A stretch of 64,000 nucleotides of DNA from Thermocoleostomius sinensis A174 (GCF_026802175.1 NZ_CP113797.1:2581026-2645025), one strand, 5' to 3'; positions 37,772 through 51,530 are shown, numbered from the stretch's first letter. The notes: generated by a model from the sequence alone, not told the origin. Program-made: numbers and translations.

Positions 37772-38998
37772 CTAGTTCTGTGAACTTGAAGACTTAACTG
37801 GATCGCGAGCAGTACGAATCCATTCTGTTTGCGGACGAACGAGAAAAGCAAAATATAGTGGAATTTTCCATAGCAGGTAGAGTGGGGCAGCTAAGAGCGC
37901 CTGTGCTGGTAATTCTGTCCGTCCAAACCCAAGCCATGCCATCAGGATAGCTGTGATAATTAATCCACCTTCGATCGCCATTAGTAGCCCCGGCAACCAA
38001 GATAGCCCTACAAGCCCTATTAAGAGAGAAAGCCCTGTCATCACCATCCAAAGCAACACTAATAGTGACAGAGGGGGTATGGACAGATCAAACGCAATAG
38101 CAAACAAATCGAAGCGCCGTTGGCTGAGGGCGGCTTGCAGCAGTTTAGGGACTTGCGTCAGAATTGTTTGCAGATGCCCATGTTCCCAGCGGGTGCGTTG
38201 CTTTTTAGCCGCCTGGTCTTGTTGGGGCAGTAGTCCAGTCACACGGGTGTGATCGCAAAACATTGGAGGATAGCCAGCGATCGCCAAATCAACGCCAAGC
38301 TGCATGTCTTCGACAATATTGCCACTAGCCAGCTTTGCCGATTGAATGACAGTCCAGGGAAAAGCCATACCCGTTCCCGTCAAACTACAGGGAATCTGAA
38401 GCCGAGCTAACCCTCGAGGACGCACCCAATTTTTCACCAAGAATGCCAATGCCGAGACGGCATCTCTTGGTTTTGGCTGAATAGGCTGTTCCATCAGGTA
38501 AATAGCTTGAACAGGACGACCCGTTTTGGCCGCTTGCTCAACAATTCGCGGCAAGGTTCCTGGTTGCAGAATACAGTCAGCATCAACTACTACCACCACC
38601 TCAGGAACCTCACCATTGGGTTGATTCGCCAAAAATCGGACTCCAAAGTCCAAGGCATATCCCTTGCCGCGACGGGTCGCATCTTGTCGTTCAATCACTG
38701 TGACGCCGAGTGATCGAGCCATGTTGGCTGTTTCGTCGGTGCAGTTGTCAGCAATAACCACCAGTTGATGGCAATCGGATAGCTGGGGAGCCAGGTCTTC
38801 TAAAACTCGTTGAATGCCACTCGCTTCATTGTGGGCTGGAATTAAGATTGCTGTCTTAATTGGGGAGGAATAAGCCGATTTAGTGACGGTATGTGTAGGG
38901 AAAAAGGCTGCAACGCATTCGAGCCAAAAGACGGTAATGGGAATAGCCAGTAACGCTGCAAGTGCCAGCAGTATCCAGATCAATACAGATAAAATCAT
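37772..38998 (-). CDS. Membrane-bound family 2 glycosyltransferase (polysaccharide-synthase type)
   Basis: A 408-residue processive-type GT2. An N-terminal helix (LIWILLALAALLAIPITVFW) precedes the catalytic domain. That domain shows A-I-L-I-P-A-H-N-E-A, V-V-V-D-A-D-C (DxD), V-E-D-M-Q-L-G (the catalytic-base region) and the Q-R-T-R-W motif, as in synthases related to hyaluronan/cellulose/PNAG enzymes. Three C-terminal membrane segments follow. It probably elongates or transfers sugars at the inner membrane. It is separated from the rfb genes by 565 bases but lies on the same strand. Confidence 0.88.
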   Translation of the reverse strand: MILSVLIWILLALAALLAIPITVFWLECVAAFFPTHTVTKSAYSSPIKTAILIPAHNEASGIQRVLEDLAPQLSDCHQLVVIADNCTDETANMARSLGVTVIERQDATRRGKGYALDFGVRFLANQPNGEVPEVVVVVDADCILQPGTLPRIVEQAAKTGRPVQAIYLMEQPIQPKPRDAVSALAFLVKNWVRPRGLARLQIPCSLTGTGMAFPWTVIQSAKLASGNIVEDMQLGVDLAIAGYPPMFCDHTRVTGLLPQQDQAAKKQRTRWEHGHLQTILTQVPKLLQAALSQRRFDLFAIAFDLSIPPLSLLVLLWMVMTGLSLLIGLVGLSWLPGLLMAIEGGLIITAILMAWLGFGRTELPAQALLAAPLYLLWKIPLYFAFLVRPQTEWIRTARDPVKSSSSQN

Positions 38999-39185
38999 GG
39001 CGGATGAATCGCGGTCGCCGATCGGACATCTATTTAAGCTTTGTCTAGTTCAATCTAACATTCTCTGGGTTTGGGCTTAATGTAGTTCAGTCTACGCAAC
39101 ATGAAAACTTCGCAAAGTGGTTGTAGGAACCGTACGAAAAGCGTGTTGATGCAGTCAAACTAGTAGAAGTTCCCTAAAAACCCAT

Positions 39186-39217
39186 AAAAAAAGACCCAGC
39201 AGCCCCCCTGCTAGGTC
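39186..39217 (-). terminator. Intrinsic terminator of carB
   Basis: Stem GACCCAGCAG/CTGCTAGGTC (nine of ten paired) with a five-C loop, flanked on the plus strand by seven A, which is a T7 tract after the stem on the minus strand. It lies 176 bases downstream of carB. Confidence 0.85.
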
Positions 39218-39392
39218 AATTCCATGAACGTCACTTATCTTGTACTTAATGTATCGAGCTAGCCCCGCTTCCAGCCTCGTCTATTTGGTTCGCCTGAATG
39301 GGTGATTCAAGAAAAAATCGTATTAGTGGGGAAGGGGGAAATGGTGATGGGTGATGACTTTAGATGTCACTATTCCCCATTCTCCCTAAAAT

Positions 39393-42677
<3,285 letters not shown>

Positions 42678-43094
42678 AGGGTCAAAGCCAATGTCAGGGT
42701 CTAAATCCAACTTATTTTAGAGGGTATTTTGTCGATCGTTCTGAATCGCCTGATTCAAGTTTGTGACGAATCCTCTGCGAAGATAGAGAATTTTGCCCTC
42801 AGCACCGCCTCTCTGTATCGCCTTCAGTATTGCCTCGCCTTTGCGGGTTGAGGATGCTTTGCTTCGCGCCTCAGCAAGTTCGCTATAGTGGTACCGATCG
42901 CCTCGTGGCAATGGGAAAGCCTATTAGAATTAATTATTAGCACGCGAACCATAACGATGCTTACCATTCCACTTACAAGCGTTTTTACAATAGCTACTCT
43001 CACATAAACGCTATGTGCGGCTTTTCTAAAGTGCCATGTCGAGTCTGCGCAGTCGCACAGTGTGTCCTATATAAATTAATCTTTAATTATTCCA
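42678..43094. other. Spacer upstream of carB with a doubtful short frame
   Basis: This divergent region holds the promoters of carB (minus) and the MarR gene (plus). A 64-codon minus frame at 42717-42911 (MPRGDRYHYSELAEARSKAS...) ends just before the carB start. It has no ribosome site and no recognised family. Its DNA carries the kind of sequence seen in dispersed cyanobacterial repeats (for example GATGCTTTGCTTCGCGCC). I do not count it as a gene. The 100 bases before 43095 are AT-rich and probably promoter. Confidence 0.35.
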
Positions 43095-43571
43095 ATGAGT
43101 TCTACGTTGTCCAACCACGAGTCTTTTAATCATCACAGTTCACACTGGCAGGCTAAAGCTCCTCAAAGCATTGGCTACCGCATCAAGCTCTTATCCCAAC
43201 TGTTGACTCGTCAGTTTCAAGACACCCTAGAACCCCACGGACTCACACCGTTTCACTGGGTGGTGCTGTGCTGCTTATGGGAACAAGACGGTTTAGCAAC
43301 TTCTGATATTGGCGATCGGCTATGTCAAGTGGGCGGTACCCTCACCGGGGTGATCGATCGCATGGAAGAACGGGGATTAGTCCGGCGAGAAAGAGACCAA
43401 CGCGATCGACGAATTTGGCGAATTTGGCTCACCGAAGCAGGACGCAGCCTGGAAGAGATTTTGCCACCCCTAGCATTGAACCTGTGCGATCGAACCTTAC
43501 AAGGTTTATCTAGCGAAGAACGACAGCAGTTATCCCACTATATTGATGTGATGATTGCCAACCTATCTTGA
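43095..43571 (+). CDS. MarR-family transcriptional regulator
   Basis: A 158-residue winged-helix dimer. Helices at about 25-60 lead to the HTH (L-A-T-S-D-I-G-D-R-L-C-Q-V-G-G-T-L-T-G-V-I-D-R-M-E-E-R-G-L-V) and the wing R-D-Q-R-D-R-R-I-W, all typical of MarR. The ligand and targets are unknown. It stands alone, diverging from carB and facing the VOC gene. Confidence 0.9.
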   Translation: MSSTLSNHESFNHHSSHWQAKAPQSIGYRIKLLSQLLTRQFQDTLEPHGLTPFHWVVLCCLWEQDGLATSDIGDRLCQVGGTLTGVIDRMEERGLVRRERDQRDRRIWRIWLTEAGRSLEEILPPLALNLCDRTLQGLSSEERQQLSHYIDVMIANLS

Positions 43572-43737
43572 GAGAACGGACAAATGGTAAAGCAGCCAAT
43601 TTCAGCAGAATCAATTTCAGCACCGCTTGGTCAAACGATCTATCCAGAACTTCGCTACATCCCAATCCCCCTTTCGGCGGCGCTGCCACTGGCAAATCGC
43701 CCTAGCGATTCTGGCTATCGGTGACAACATAGACCTT

Positions 43738-44211
43738 TTATGCGGGGTCACAGCGAATTTCAACAAGAAATCCATCGGGGTCATAAAAGTAAATGCCGCG
43801 CCCGGTGGGGCGAGTCACTGGACCATGATCAATTGTCACTTGATGATGGTTCAAAACCTCGACAGCATGATCAAACAAGTCTGGAGCAATATCAAAGGCA
43901 AGATGACCTGCACGGGTAAATTCACGGGTAGGGTTTGGATCGGGAGGTGTTAAGTTGGGTTTCCAGAAGAGATCAATCACAGTGCCATCAGGAGTGACAA
44001 AGTTGGCGGCTTCACCTGCTTCAAATAAAGTTTTCAGCGTTTCTGGTACTTCATCGCCTTGCAGTTCTCGCAAACCCAAAATGCTGCCATAGAAATGTCG
44101 AGACGCCTGCATATCTCGCACATTTAGCGCAATGTGATGTACCCGCCGCAGCATGGTTGGCAATAGGGCGGGAAAACTGGGTTGAGAGGTCGATTGCGAC
44201 AGGTGAGACAT
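43738..44211 (-). CDS. VOC superfamily (glyoxalase/dioxygenase-fold) protein
   Basis: A 157-residue single VOC module: RRVHHIALNVRDMQASRHFYGSILGL starts the fold, GHLAFDI gives a second metal-ligand histidine, and F-Y-D-P-D-G-F-L-V-E-I the C-terminal Glu. Metal-dependent glyoxalase, fosfomycin-resistance and dioxygenase enzymes share this fold, so the reaction cannot be told. ATG 44154 (MLRRVHHIAL) is a possible shorter start. It is convergent with the MarR gene. Confidence 0.85.
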   Translation of the reverse strand: MSHLSQSTSQPSFPALLPTMLRRVHHIALNVRDMQASRHFYGSILGLRELQGDEVPETLKTLFEAGEAANFVTPDGTVIDLFWKPNLTPPDPNPTREFTRAGHLAFDIAPDLFDHAVEVLNHHQVTIDHGPVTRPTGRGIYFYDPDGFLVEIRCDPA

Positions 44212-44392
44212 TGGGCAGAGGTGGATTATAAATTTTTACCAAATCTTAACCAAATCTTACGGACGTGAAACGATTTGGAGAACAATCATTAACCTCACGT
44301 TAATCTAGAAACGGTGCATCTGCTGGTTAAGCCAGATTTTTTAAGTCGGTGAATTGGTGTTGATTAAAGGATAGTGAACGGTAGGGCAACTT

Positions 44393-45037
44393 ATGCGAGC
44401 AATTCTATCAAGTATCCGAGCAGCTTTTTCCAATGTCTACAGCGGTTGGATTTTATGGAATTTGTTTCTTGCCTTCATTCCCCTGGCGCTCAGCTTTTGG
44501 CTCTATCGACAAAAAACGGAATCGCGATCGTTGCTGTGGTGGCTTGGTTTTTTGGTTTATGCAGCATTTTTGCCCAATGCACCCTATGTCCTCACCGATA
44601 TCATTCACCTAATTCGCGGTACTCCCTATGTGTCAACCTGGTTGATTGCATTAGTCTTTTTACCGATTCATGCCTTTGCCATTCTGCTTGGCTTTGAAGC
44701 CTATGTGGTTGCACTAATTAATCAAGGCTACTACTTGAAGCAACAGGGAGCCAAACAGTTTATTCTACCTGCTGAGTTATTGACCCATGTCCTCTGTGCC
44801 ATCGGCATTTACATGGGGCGCTTTCGGCGGTTTAATAGCTGGGATTTGGTGACTGATCCGGATAATGTGCTGATTACAACACTGGATGATTTAACCAGCA
44901 AATGGCCTTTAGCTGTCATCGTTACCACCTTTGTGATTCTCACCGTCCTGTACTGGCTTCTGAAGCAGATTACCCTTGGATTGGTGTTGCGGGTACAGTA
45001 TGCTCGCCTGGGCAAAGATGTGTTGGATGAAATTTAG
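44393..45037 (+). CDS. DUF1361 membrane protein
   Basis: A 214-residue protein with about six membrane helices and the DUF1361 hallmark F-L-P-N-A-P-Y-V-L-T-D-I-I-H-L. A second block is G-I-Y-M-G-R-F-R-R-F-N-S-W-D. The function is unknown. The last 68 bases overlap, in antisense, the 3' end of dusB. The start fits the first helix. Confidence 0.85.
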   Translation: MRAILSSIRAAFSNVYSGWILWNLFLAFIPLALSFWLYRQKTESRSLLWWLGFLVYAAFLPNAPYVLTDIIHLIRGTPYVSTWLIALVFLPIHAFAILLGFEAYVVALINQGYYLKQQGAKQFILPAELLTHVLCAIGIYMGRFRRFNSWDLVTDPDNVLITTLDDLTSKWPLAVIVTTFVILTVLYWLLKQITLGLVLRVQYARLGKDVLDEI

Positions 45038-46043
45038 CCATCAACCGATCGATCGCTACATCTAGGAGGGCTGTCCCTTGTTCGACAGTCTCGATCGCTG
45101 TCAGGTGAGTGCGCAACTCAGCGGCTCCATCAAAGTCCTTGACATACCAGGTCATGTGCTTGCGGGCTTGGCGAATACCGCGAGCGCCTTTATAGTCCCA
45201 CAGCATGATTAAATGTTCGCGGGCACACTGAAGCCGTTGAATTGGTGTCGCTGGTGAGGGGGACTCTCCTGTTTTTAGAAATCGATCGATTTCACCGACC
45301 AAAAACGGGTAGCCCAACGTGCCGCGTGAACACATTACCCCATCAGCACGGGTCAGTTCTAAACAGCGGATGGCCGACTCCACCGACACAATATCACCAT
45401 TGGCAATCACTGGAATTGACAACGCCGCCTTAACGCGAGCAATCCACTCCCAGCGGGCTGCCCCAGTATAGCCTTGTGCCCGTGTGCGACCGTGCAACGT
45501 CAGCATTTGTGCCCCAGCCGCTTCCATGCGTTGGGCAAATTCTATAGCGTTAATTTCCTCATCTGACCAGCCAATGCGAGTTTTCACGGTGACTGGAATC
45601 TGAACGGCTGCCACAACCGATCGCACAATTTCTTCAGCTAATTCGGGTTGCCGCAGCAGGGAAGACCCCCCACCTTTGCGCGTAATTTTGTTCACCGGAC
45701 AGCCCATGTTAAGGTCGATTGTATCGGCTCCTTCGGCTTCGGCTTTCTGGGCTGCTTCGGCTAAAAAGTCGGGACGACAATCAAATAACTGAATGCTAAT
45801 CGGCCGCTCGTTTGGATCAATTTCCATAATTGACGGGCGTGGCGATCGATAGTGCAATTCTCCGGCATGAACCATTTCGGTGTACATCATCGAATCGGGG
45901 GCATAGCGGCGCACTAAGCGACGAAATACCAAATCTGTTACACCAGAAAGCGGCGATTGCAGCACCCGACTGTTGATCCTGAGGTTGCCAATGTGCAACG
46001 GGGTAGACCAAAGCGCTTGTAAGGAGGAAGAAAGCGTCACCAT
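44970..46043 (-). CDS. dusB: tRNA-dihydrouridine synthase (DusB type)
   Basis: FMN enzyme reducing uridines in tRNA D-loops. A 357-residue TIM barrel beginning at the family-typical IGNLRINSRVLQSPLSGVTD. The active-site Cys is in DLNMGCPVNKITRKGGGSSLL, and FMN phosphate-binding residues lie in IANGDI and GVMCSRGTLG. Its 3' end overlaps the converging DUF1361 gene by 68 bases. Confidence 0.93.
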   Translation of the reverse strand: MVTLSSSLQALWSTPLHIGNLRINSRVLQSPLSGVTDLVFRRLVRRYAPDSMMYTEMVHAGELHYRSPRPSIMEIDPNERPISIQLFDCRPDFLAEAAQKAEAEGADTIDLNMGCPVNKITRKGGGSSLLRQPELAEEIVRSVVAAVQIPVTVKTRIGWSDEEINAIEFAQRMEAAGAQMLTLHGRTRAQGYTGAARWEWIARVKAALSIPVIANGDIVSVESAIRCLELTRADGVMCSRGTLGYPFLVGEIDRFLKTGESPSPATPIQRLQCAREHLIMLWDYKGARGIRQARKHMTWYVKDFDGAAELRTHLTAIETVEQGTALLDVAIDRLMAKFHPTHLCPGEHTVPATPIQG

Positions 46044-46155
46044 AAACGAACCGTTATCATCTGGGATATAGAATCGATCGCTTTTTGATTCTACGCAATT
46101 AGAGGGTTTTCATCTCCCCAGTCCCTTATCCACTCATCTCCCGTTCGGCTAACGC

Positions 46156-46464
46156 TCACGGCGAAGCCCATCTCCCATTCCCGATTACCCATTGCCCAAC
46201 TCCACCAACCGCTCCTGCAACAACATTATGCACAAACCGATACTGCCCCCCAATGCGCTGGAGAAGGAGCCGTTCTGTGCAATAGTTGAGGAAGCGGGCA
46301 TCGTTCCAGGGGATGGAGCGATCGTGCCAGAGGACAAGACGTATGCAGCATGGTTTGGATGTCGGCATCCAACAACCCAGACTGGGAAGCGGCATGATTT
46401 TGCGACTACATGCCTCTAGCATTGCGGAAGCTGGTTCATGGTCACGCTTGCTGCCCACTGGCAA
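46156..46464 (-). pseudogene. C-terminal remnant of a NACHT-type (or similar) large protein
   Basis: The minus frame reads I-P-W-N-D-A-R-F-L-N-Y-C-T-E-R-L-L-L-Q-R-I-G-G-Q-Y-R-F-V-H. This matches the closing segment of large cyanobacterial NACHT/AAA signalling proteins, then runs into spacer-like sequence. The upstream part is out of frame or unrelated, and the whole protein would be ten times longer. A decayed fragment is the best reading. The flanking 46090-46200 is C-rich filler repeat (CCCATTGCCC-type) common in such genomes. Confidence 0.55.
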
Positions 46465-46649
46465 TCCGGGAGAAGTGATCAGTACGTTGTTGTGGTATCG
46501 ATCGACTCGGTGAGTTTGGGAATTGGGGGTTGGAGACTAGGGTGTAGAGGGAGAGGTCTGAGGTTTTGGATGATTCTAATAATCGCGTTTAGAGTGTGAA
46601 TGTTGTGCCTCTGAGGGGGAAGCTTGGAGTTGAGAGAGCGATCGCCCCT

Positions 46650-47996
46650 TCAAAAGATAAACCCCAACTGTACGTCCCACTCACTGTCGTGACGCACGAT
46701 CGCAATTTCACGAATGAATTCACGAAAATAGAAGCGCCGCTCGGTTTCTGATAGATCTAACCAGAATTGGGGAATGGAAACGACCTGAGCGATCGTTTTC
46801 AAGTTCACAGGCGGCAGTTGCGCCAGTTGAGTTTGCAGAGCGGCCATTTCGGTACGAAGTTTGTACGATCGCAACTCGGCAGTATCAGGATCGAGAATTC
46901 CAGTTGTCACCAAATCCGGGAGTTGGTCTAGAATTGCTTGCTTGGCGCTGAGTTGGGCTGTTAAACCTTGTTTGATTCGATCGATATCCGGTAGCGCTGC
47001 CGCGGATACGGCAGGCGGCAGGTCTTGACAAATGCATTGGATCGTGCGCTTCAACACCTGATCATAGGGAATCGATCGACACTTGGGCTGACGTAAACAG
47101 GCCGTCGGCGTTAGGTAGAGATACTCTTTGCCCGGTTGGCTACTCCGTCGGGCAGCAACACGACTGACTTTCATAGACGATTGGCACGCGCCACATTTGA
47201 CTAATCCCGATAGCGAACGAGGGGCGCTGGCCGTGCGGGGAGGCATCCGTCGATTTCGTCGCAACAATCGATCGACTTGGGCAGCTTCGTCGCGCGAAAT
47301 GATCGCCGCATGGGTATTTTGCACCACATCGCCGGTTTGGTACACCAAATCCCCTCGATACACTGGGCTAGTGAGCCATCGTTTACCCGTAGATGCCGAG
47401 ATTTTCTTGTTGTACTTTTTCTGTAAAAACCGCACACTTCCCCGTAATGAGCCATAGAGCAAAAAATGTTCGACAAACTCTTTGACGATAGGGGCGGTGG
47501 TGCGATCGATCGTATACCGCTCTTTACCACGTTTGTAGCCATAGGGCGCTTTACCGGGTGGAGGCAGTGCTTTGATGCGATTGCGGGCATGACCTTGGCG
47601 CAGGCGACGACGCTGTTGACTCGTTTGAATGTTTGCTAGCAAGTAGAACAAGTCCGATCGCTGGATTGAGTGATCCCCGGCTCCGATGGTTTCATCTAAG
47701 GCAATCAGATTAATGTTAAGACGCTCTAACGTTGCTAAGCAGTCACTCACGGCTTGAATCGAATCGCCCAGTTCTTCTAAGCGTCGCACCACCAAGTAAG
47801 CCACCGTTTCGGTTTCACAATCGTTCAACAATTGCTGTAACTGCTGACGACTGCCAAGGTCTTGATAAATCCGATCGATCGATCGATTGACTCCCTCCCA
47901 GATTGATACATCCGGTACAGACTCTAGCCACGGATCGGAGTATGAATAAGCAAATGTCTGTCCATTAGCAGTAGACACCTGTTCAGCAGTAGACAT
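46650..47996 (-). CDS. Large serine recombinase homologue with degenerate catalytic domain
   Basis: A 448-residue protein from ATG 47996 (MSTAEQVSTANGQTFAYSY). The middle matches the Recombinase domain of large serine recombinases such as XisF (PPPGKAPYGYKRGKERYTID, SVRFLQKKYNKKI, TGKRWLTSPVYRGDLV). A zinc-ribbon block (C-G-A-C-Q...C-L-R-Q-P-K-C) follows, then a coiled coil. In the N-terminal resolvase domain the expected Y-x-R-V-S reads Y-S-Y-S-D, and the L-D-R-L-x-R motif reads L-E-E-L-G-D. The nucleophile Ser and three key Arg/Asp residues are therefore not where they should be. It probably binds DNA without cutting. An element end or att site is not visible nearby. Confidence 0.75.
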   Translation of the reverse strand: MSTAEQVSTANGQTFAYSYSDPWLESVPDVSIWEGVNRSIDRIYQDLGSRQQLQQLLNDCETETVAYLVVRRLEELGDSIQAVSDCLATLERLNINLIALDETIGAGDHSIQRSDLFYLLANIQTSQQRRRLRQGHARNRIKALPPPGKAPYGYKRGKERYTIDRTTAPIVKEFVEHFLLYGSLRGSVRFLQKKYNKKISASTGKRWLTSPVYRGDLVYQTGDVVQNTHAAIISRDEAAQVDRLLRRNRRMPPRTASAPRSLSGLVKCGACQSSMKVSRVAARRSSQPGKEYLYLTPTACLRQPKCRSIPYDQVLKRTIQCICQDLPPAVSAAALPDIDRIKQGLTAQLSAKQAILDQLPDLVTTGILDPDTAELRSYKLRTEMAALQTQLAQLPPVNLKTIAQVVSIPQFWLDLSETERRFYFREFIREIAIVRHDSEWDVQLGFIF

Positions 47997-48065
47997 AAGT
48001 GGTCTGAGGTTGTAGGCAACACGGTACAGTATTGATGATGCGAATTTGAAACAATTTATTAGCAA

Positions 48066-48430
48066 TGACTTGCGGGTGTCTAAGGTTTGCGCGGTTCTGA
48101 TTCAACACCAGTCGGCGCTTAATGACTCTTCACGTCAGCATTGAAAAAATGTAGCAATCCATACAAAACCATGACTGAAAACCTGAAATCCTTACAAAAC
48201 CGTGCACCGCGCTTCATCATTCATGTTCGAGTTTACAAAGATTCCGCTGTCAGGTTGTTTAGTTAAGACTTGCTTTTGCTGAACTCCAAACCGCTAAGGT
48301 TAGATCCAACTGAAGTTTGTTTAGCCTCGTTGTCTCGTTGTTGGCGCAATTGCTTCGATTCGTCCCAATTCTATAGATTTGCTCTTACAAAACCCATAAA
48401 ATTTACCCAAACCATCCTGCGATCAAGACT
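48066..48430. other. Spacer between recombinase homologue and ppc
   Basis: About 365 bases between divergent genes, holding the upstream regions of both. Short direct echoes such as GAAAACCTGAAATCC are seen, but no gene, terminator or clear operator. No inverted repeat of recombination-site type was found. Confidence 0.35.
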
Positions 48431-51400
48431 ATGAGTTCAACTCTTCAATTTTCGGATGATGCTTTTCGTTCTGGAACCACCACCGAGGAGAAAATCAATC
48501 AGGAGTTTACCCCAGACTCGGCCCCGGATCTGTTTTTGCGCTATCGTCTCAAGATTGTAGAGGATCTATGGGAAGAAGTGCTTCAGCAGGAATGTGGACT
48601 GCCATTAGTCAATCTGCTGAGACAGTTGCGATCGCTCTATTCTCCGGAAGGGGAACTCTCTGAAATCAAGGAAATTGAAGCCGTCAAGATGGTGGAAAAC
48701 CTCGATCTCAATGAGGCAATTCGGGCGGCTCGAGCCTTTGCACTTTACTTTCAATTAATCAACATCGTTGAACAGCATTACGAACAGCGGGGGCAACAGC
48801 AGCAATATCGCGCTGCCTACGATCAGCCTACCCCCACTAATTTCCTGGATGAAGATCATCTACCCGATGCATCTGATCCAGAAGCAAAGGGCAGTACGCT
48901 TCATGCCAATTTTCTAGAAAAGAGCTTGGCTCCGTCTCCGCGCCGAGAAGCTGGAACGTTTCAATCGCTGTTTCCTAAGCTGCATCGCTTGAATGTGCCG
49001 CCGCGAGCCATTCAAACGCTGATTGATCAGCTAGATGTGCGCTTGGTGTTCACGGCCCATCCCACCGAAATTGTGCGCCATACTATTCGCGATAAACAGC
49101 GCCGCATTGCCAAAATTCTGCGTCAACTCGATCGCATCGATGAAGGACAGTTGTCATCCTGGGAGGCTGAGGAACTGCGGGCCCAACTCACCGAGGAAAT
49201 TCGCTTGTGGTGGCGTACCGATGAACTGCACCAATTTAAGCCCACGGTGTTAGATGAAGTAGATTTCACGCTGCACTATTTTCAAGAAGTACTATTTGAT
49301 ACAATTCCCCAACTGTATCATCGCTTTTGCCGCGCCCTCAGCACTACGTTTCCACGGCTGCACCCACCCAAACACAATTTCTGTAAGTTTGGCTCTTGGG
49401 TGGGTTCCGATCGTGACGGTAACCCCTCTGTGACTCCTGAAGTCACCTGGAAAACGGCTTGCTATCAGCGCAATCTGGTTTTAGGTAAATACATTCAATC
49501 CATTAAAAATCTGACAAATTTGCTGAGTCTATCGCTGCACTGGAGTGATGTGTTACCAGAATTGCTGGAATCACTGGAACACGATCAGGCCCAACTGCCA
49601 GATGTATATGAAAAGCTGGCAATTCGCTATCGTCAAGAACCCTATCGCCTGAAATTAGCCTATATTCAAAAGCGCCTAGAGAACACCCACGATCGCAGCC
49701 TACAGCTCTACAACGGTGATTATTCGCAAATTGATCTGATTGATACTAACCCAGCGGCCATTTACCGCTCAGGTGATGAGTTTTTGGCAGAATTGAACTT
49801 GATTCGCCGCAACTTGGAAGAAACCGGACTCAGTTGCCGCGATTTGGATAACCTGATCTGTCAAGCAGAAATTTATGGTTTTAACCTAGCCCATCTTGAT
49901 ATTCGTCAAGAGAGTTCGCGTCACTCGGATACTTTGACTGAGATCAGCGACTATTTGCAAATCTTGCCGACGCCGTACAACGATCTCTCCGAAGAACAAA
50001 AGGTGCTGTGGCTGGCGACAGAACTGCAAACGCGGCGGCCGCTGATTCCCACTGAACTCTTTTTCTCAGATAAAGCCAACGAGACGATTCAAACCTTTCG
50101 CATGGTGCGTAAGCTTCAGCAAGAGTTTGGTGTGGAAATTTGCCAAACCTATATCATTAGCATGAGCCACCATGTCAGCGATCTGCTAGAAGTGCTGCTG
50201 CTCGCCAAAGAAGCAGGACTCTATGACCCTGCTACGGGTATTAGCACGATTCAAGTAGTGCCGCTGTTTGAAACCGTAGAAGATTTGCAGCGAGCGCCGT
50301 CTGTAATGCAGTCGCTGTTTGATTTGCCCCTTTACCACACATTGCTCAGGGGCGGGTTTGCGGCCCAGAACACTGGGAACTTTGCGCCGCCGCTTCAGGA
50401 AGTCATGCTGGGCTATTCTGATAGCAACAAGGATTCGGGCTTCCTCAGCAGCAATTGGGAAATTCACAAAGCTCAACAGTCGCTGCAAGCCATTTCCGAA
50501 AAAACGGGCATTGCCATTCGCATCTTTCACGGGCGCGGTGGGTCGGTCGGTCGGGGCGGTGGCCCTGCCTATGATGCCATCTTGGCTCAACCTGGACGCA
50601 GCATTGACGGGCGCATTAAAATCACCGAGCAGGGAGAAGTGTTGGCATCTAAGTACAATTTGCCAGAACTCGCACTCTATAACCTGGAAACGATCGCCAC
50701 GGCCGTGTTACAGGCCAGCCTGTTACGCAGCGGGTTTGATGATATTCAACCGTGGCGCGAAATCATGGAAGAATTGGCCGCTCGATCGCGATCGCACTAT
50801 CGCAATTTAATCTACGAGCAGCCGGATTTCCTCGACTTTTTCCTGAATGTGACGCCGATCGAAGAAATCAGCCAACTGCAAATTAGTTCTCGTCCGGCTC
50901 GACGTAGCGGCGGCAAGAAAGATCTCTCCAGTCTCCGAGCCATTCCTTGGGTGTTTAGCTGGACGCAAATTCGCGTACTACTGCCATCCTGGTATGGTGT
51001 CGGCACAGCGCTAAAGAGCTTTTTGGATGAAGAACCCGAAGAAAACCTGAAGCTATTGCGTTGTTTCTACTATAAGTGGCCGTTCTTCAAGATGGTGATC
51101 TCGAAGTGCGAAATGACTCTCTCGAAAGTAGACTTGAACATCGCTCACCACTATGTAGAAGAGTTGACTCATCCGGACGATCGTGATCGGTTCGAGCGAG
51201 TCTTTCAGCAAATTGTCAATGAATACTACCTCACTCGCGAATTAGTCTTGCGCATTACTGGACACGAGCGGTTACTAGATGGCGATCCTGACTTACAGCG
51301 CTCGGTGCAACTGCGCAACAGTACAATTGTGCCGCTGGGCTTTCTGCAAGTTTCCTTAGTGAAACGATTACGCCAACATAAAGCCAGTGCCAGTGCTGGA

Positions 51401-51493
51401 GCTATTCGATCGCGCTATAGCCGGGGTGAACTGTTGCGTGGGGCCCTGCTCACCATTAACGGCATTGCGGCTGGAATGCGGAATACTGGCTGA
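48431..51493 (+). CDS. ppc: Phosphoenolpyruvate carboxylase
   Basis: Fixes bicarbonate onto PEP to give oxaloacetate, anaplerotic and part of C4-type flux in cyanobacteria. A 1020-residue cyanobacterial-type enzyme. The catalytic signatures are intact: [13 protein letters not shown] (catalytic His), [17 protein letters not shown] and [14 protein letters not shown]. The C-terminus ends RNTG as usual. An N-terminal extension of about 190 residues before the LVFTAHPTE region is normal for the cyanobacterial group. No neighbour suggests regulation; the recombinase homologue is divergent. Confidence 0.97.
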   Translation: MSSTLQFSDDAFRSGTTTEEKINQEFTPDSAPDLFLRYRLKIVEDLWEEVLQQECGLPLVNLLRQLRSLYSPEGELSEIKEIEAVKMVENLDLNEAIRAARAFALYFQLINIVEQHYEQRGQQQQYRAAYDQPTPTNFLDEDHLPDASDPEAKGSTLHANFLEKSLAPSPRREAGTFQSLFPKLHRLNVPPRAIQTLIDQLDVRLVFTAHPTEIVRHTIRDKQRRIAKILRQLDRIDEGQLSSWEAEELRAQLTEEIRLWWRTDELHQFKPTVLDEVDFTLHYFQEVLFDTIPQLYHRFCRALSTTFPRLHPPKHNFCKFGSWVGSDRDGNPSVTPEVTWKTACYQRNLVLGKYIQSIKNLTNLLSLSLHWSDVLPELLESLEHDQAQLPDVYEKLAIRYRQEPYRLKLAYIQKRLENTHDRSLQLYNGDYSQIDLIDTNPAAIYRSGDEFLAELNLIRRNLEETGLSCRDLDNLICQAEIYGFNLAHLDIRQESSRHSDTLTEISDYLQILPTPYNDLSEEQKVLWLATELQTRRPLIPTELFFSDKANETIQTFRMVRKLQQEFGVEICQTYIISMSHHVSDLLEVLLLAKEAGLYDPATGISTIQVVPLFETVEDLQRAPSVMQSLFDLPLYHTLLRGGFAAQNTGNFAPPLQEVMLGYSDSNKDSGFLSSNWEIHKAQQSLQAISEKTGIAIRIFHGRGGSVGRGGGPAYDAILAQPGRSIDGRIKITEQGEVLASKYNLPELALYNLETIATAVLQASLLRSGFDDIQPWREIMEELAARSRSHYRNLIYEQPDFLDFFLNVTPIEEISQLQISSRPARRSGGKKDLSSLRAIPWVFSWTQIRVLLPSWYGVGTALKSFLDEEPEENLKLLRCFYYKWPFFKMVISKCEMTLSKVDLNIAHHYVEELTHPDDRDRFERVFQQIVNEYYLTRELVLRITGHERLLDGDPDLQRSVQLRNSTIVPLGFLQVSLVKRLRQHKASASAGAIRSRYSRGELLRGALLTINGIAAGMRNTG

Positions 51494-51530
51494 TTAGAAT
51501 GGAAAAGGCTAATAAAGGGGCTAAAGACTG

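Noticed and set aside
42717-42911. 64-codon minus-strand frame beside carB
   Set aside because: No ribosome site, no recognised domain, and the DNA resembles dispersed repeat sequence; treated as spacer.
46650-48065. Active integrase with an excisable element
   Set aside because: Catalytic residues appear lost, no att-like repeats were found at either side, and the neighbours are core genes.
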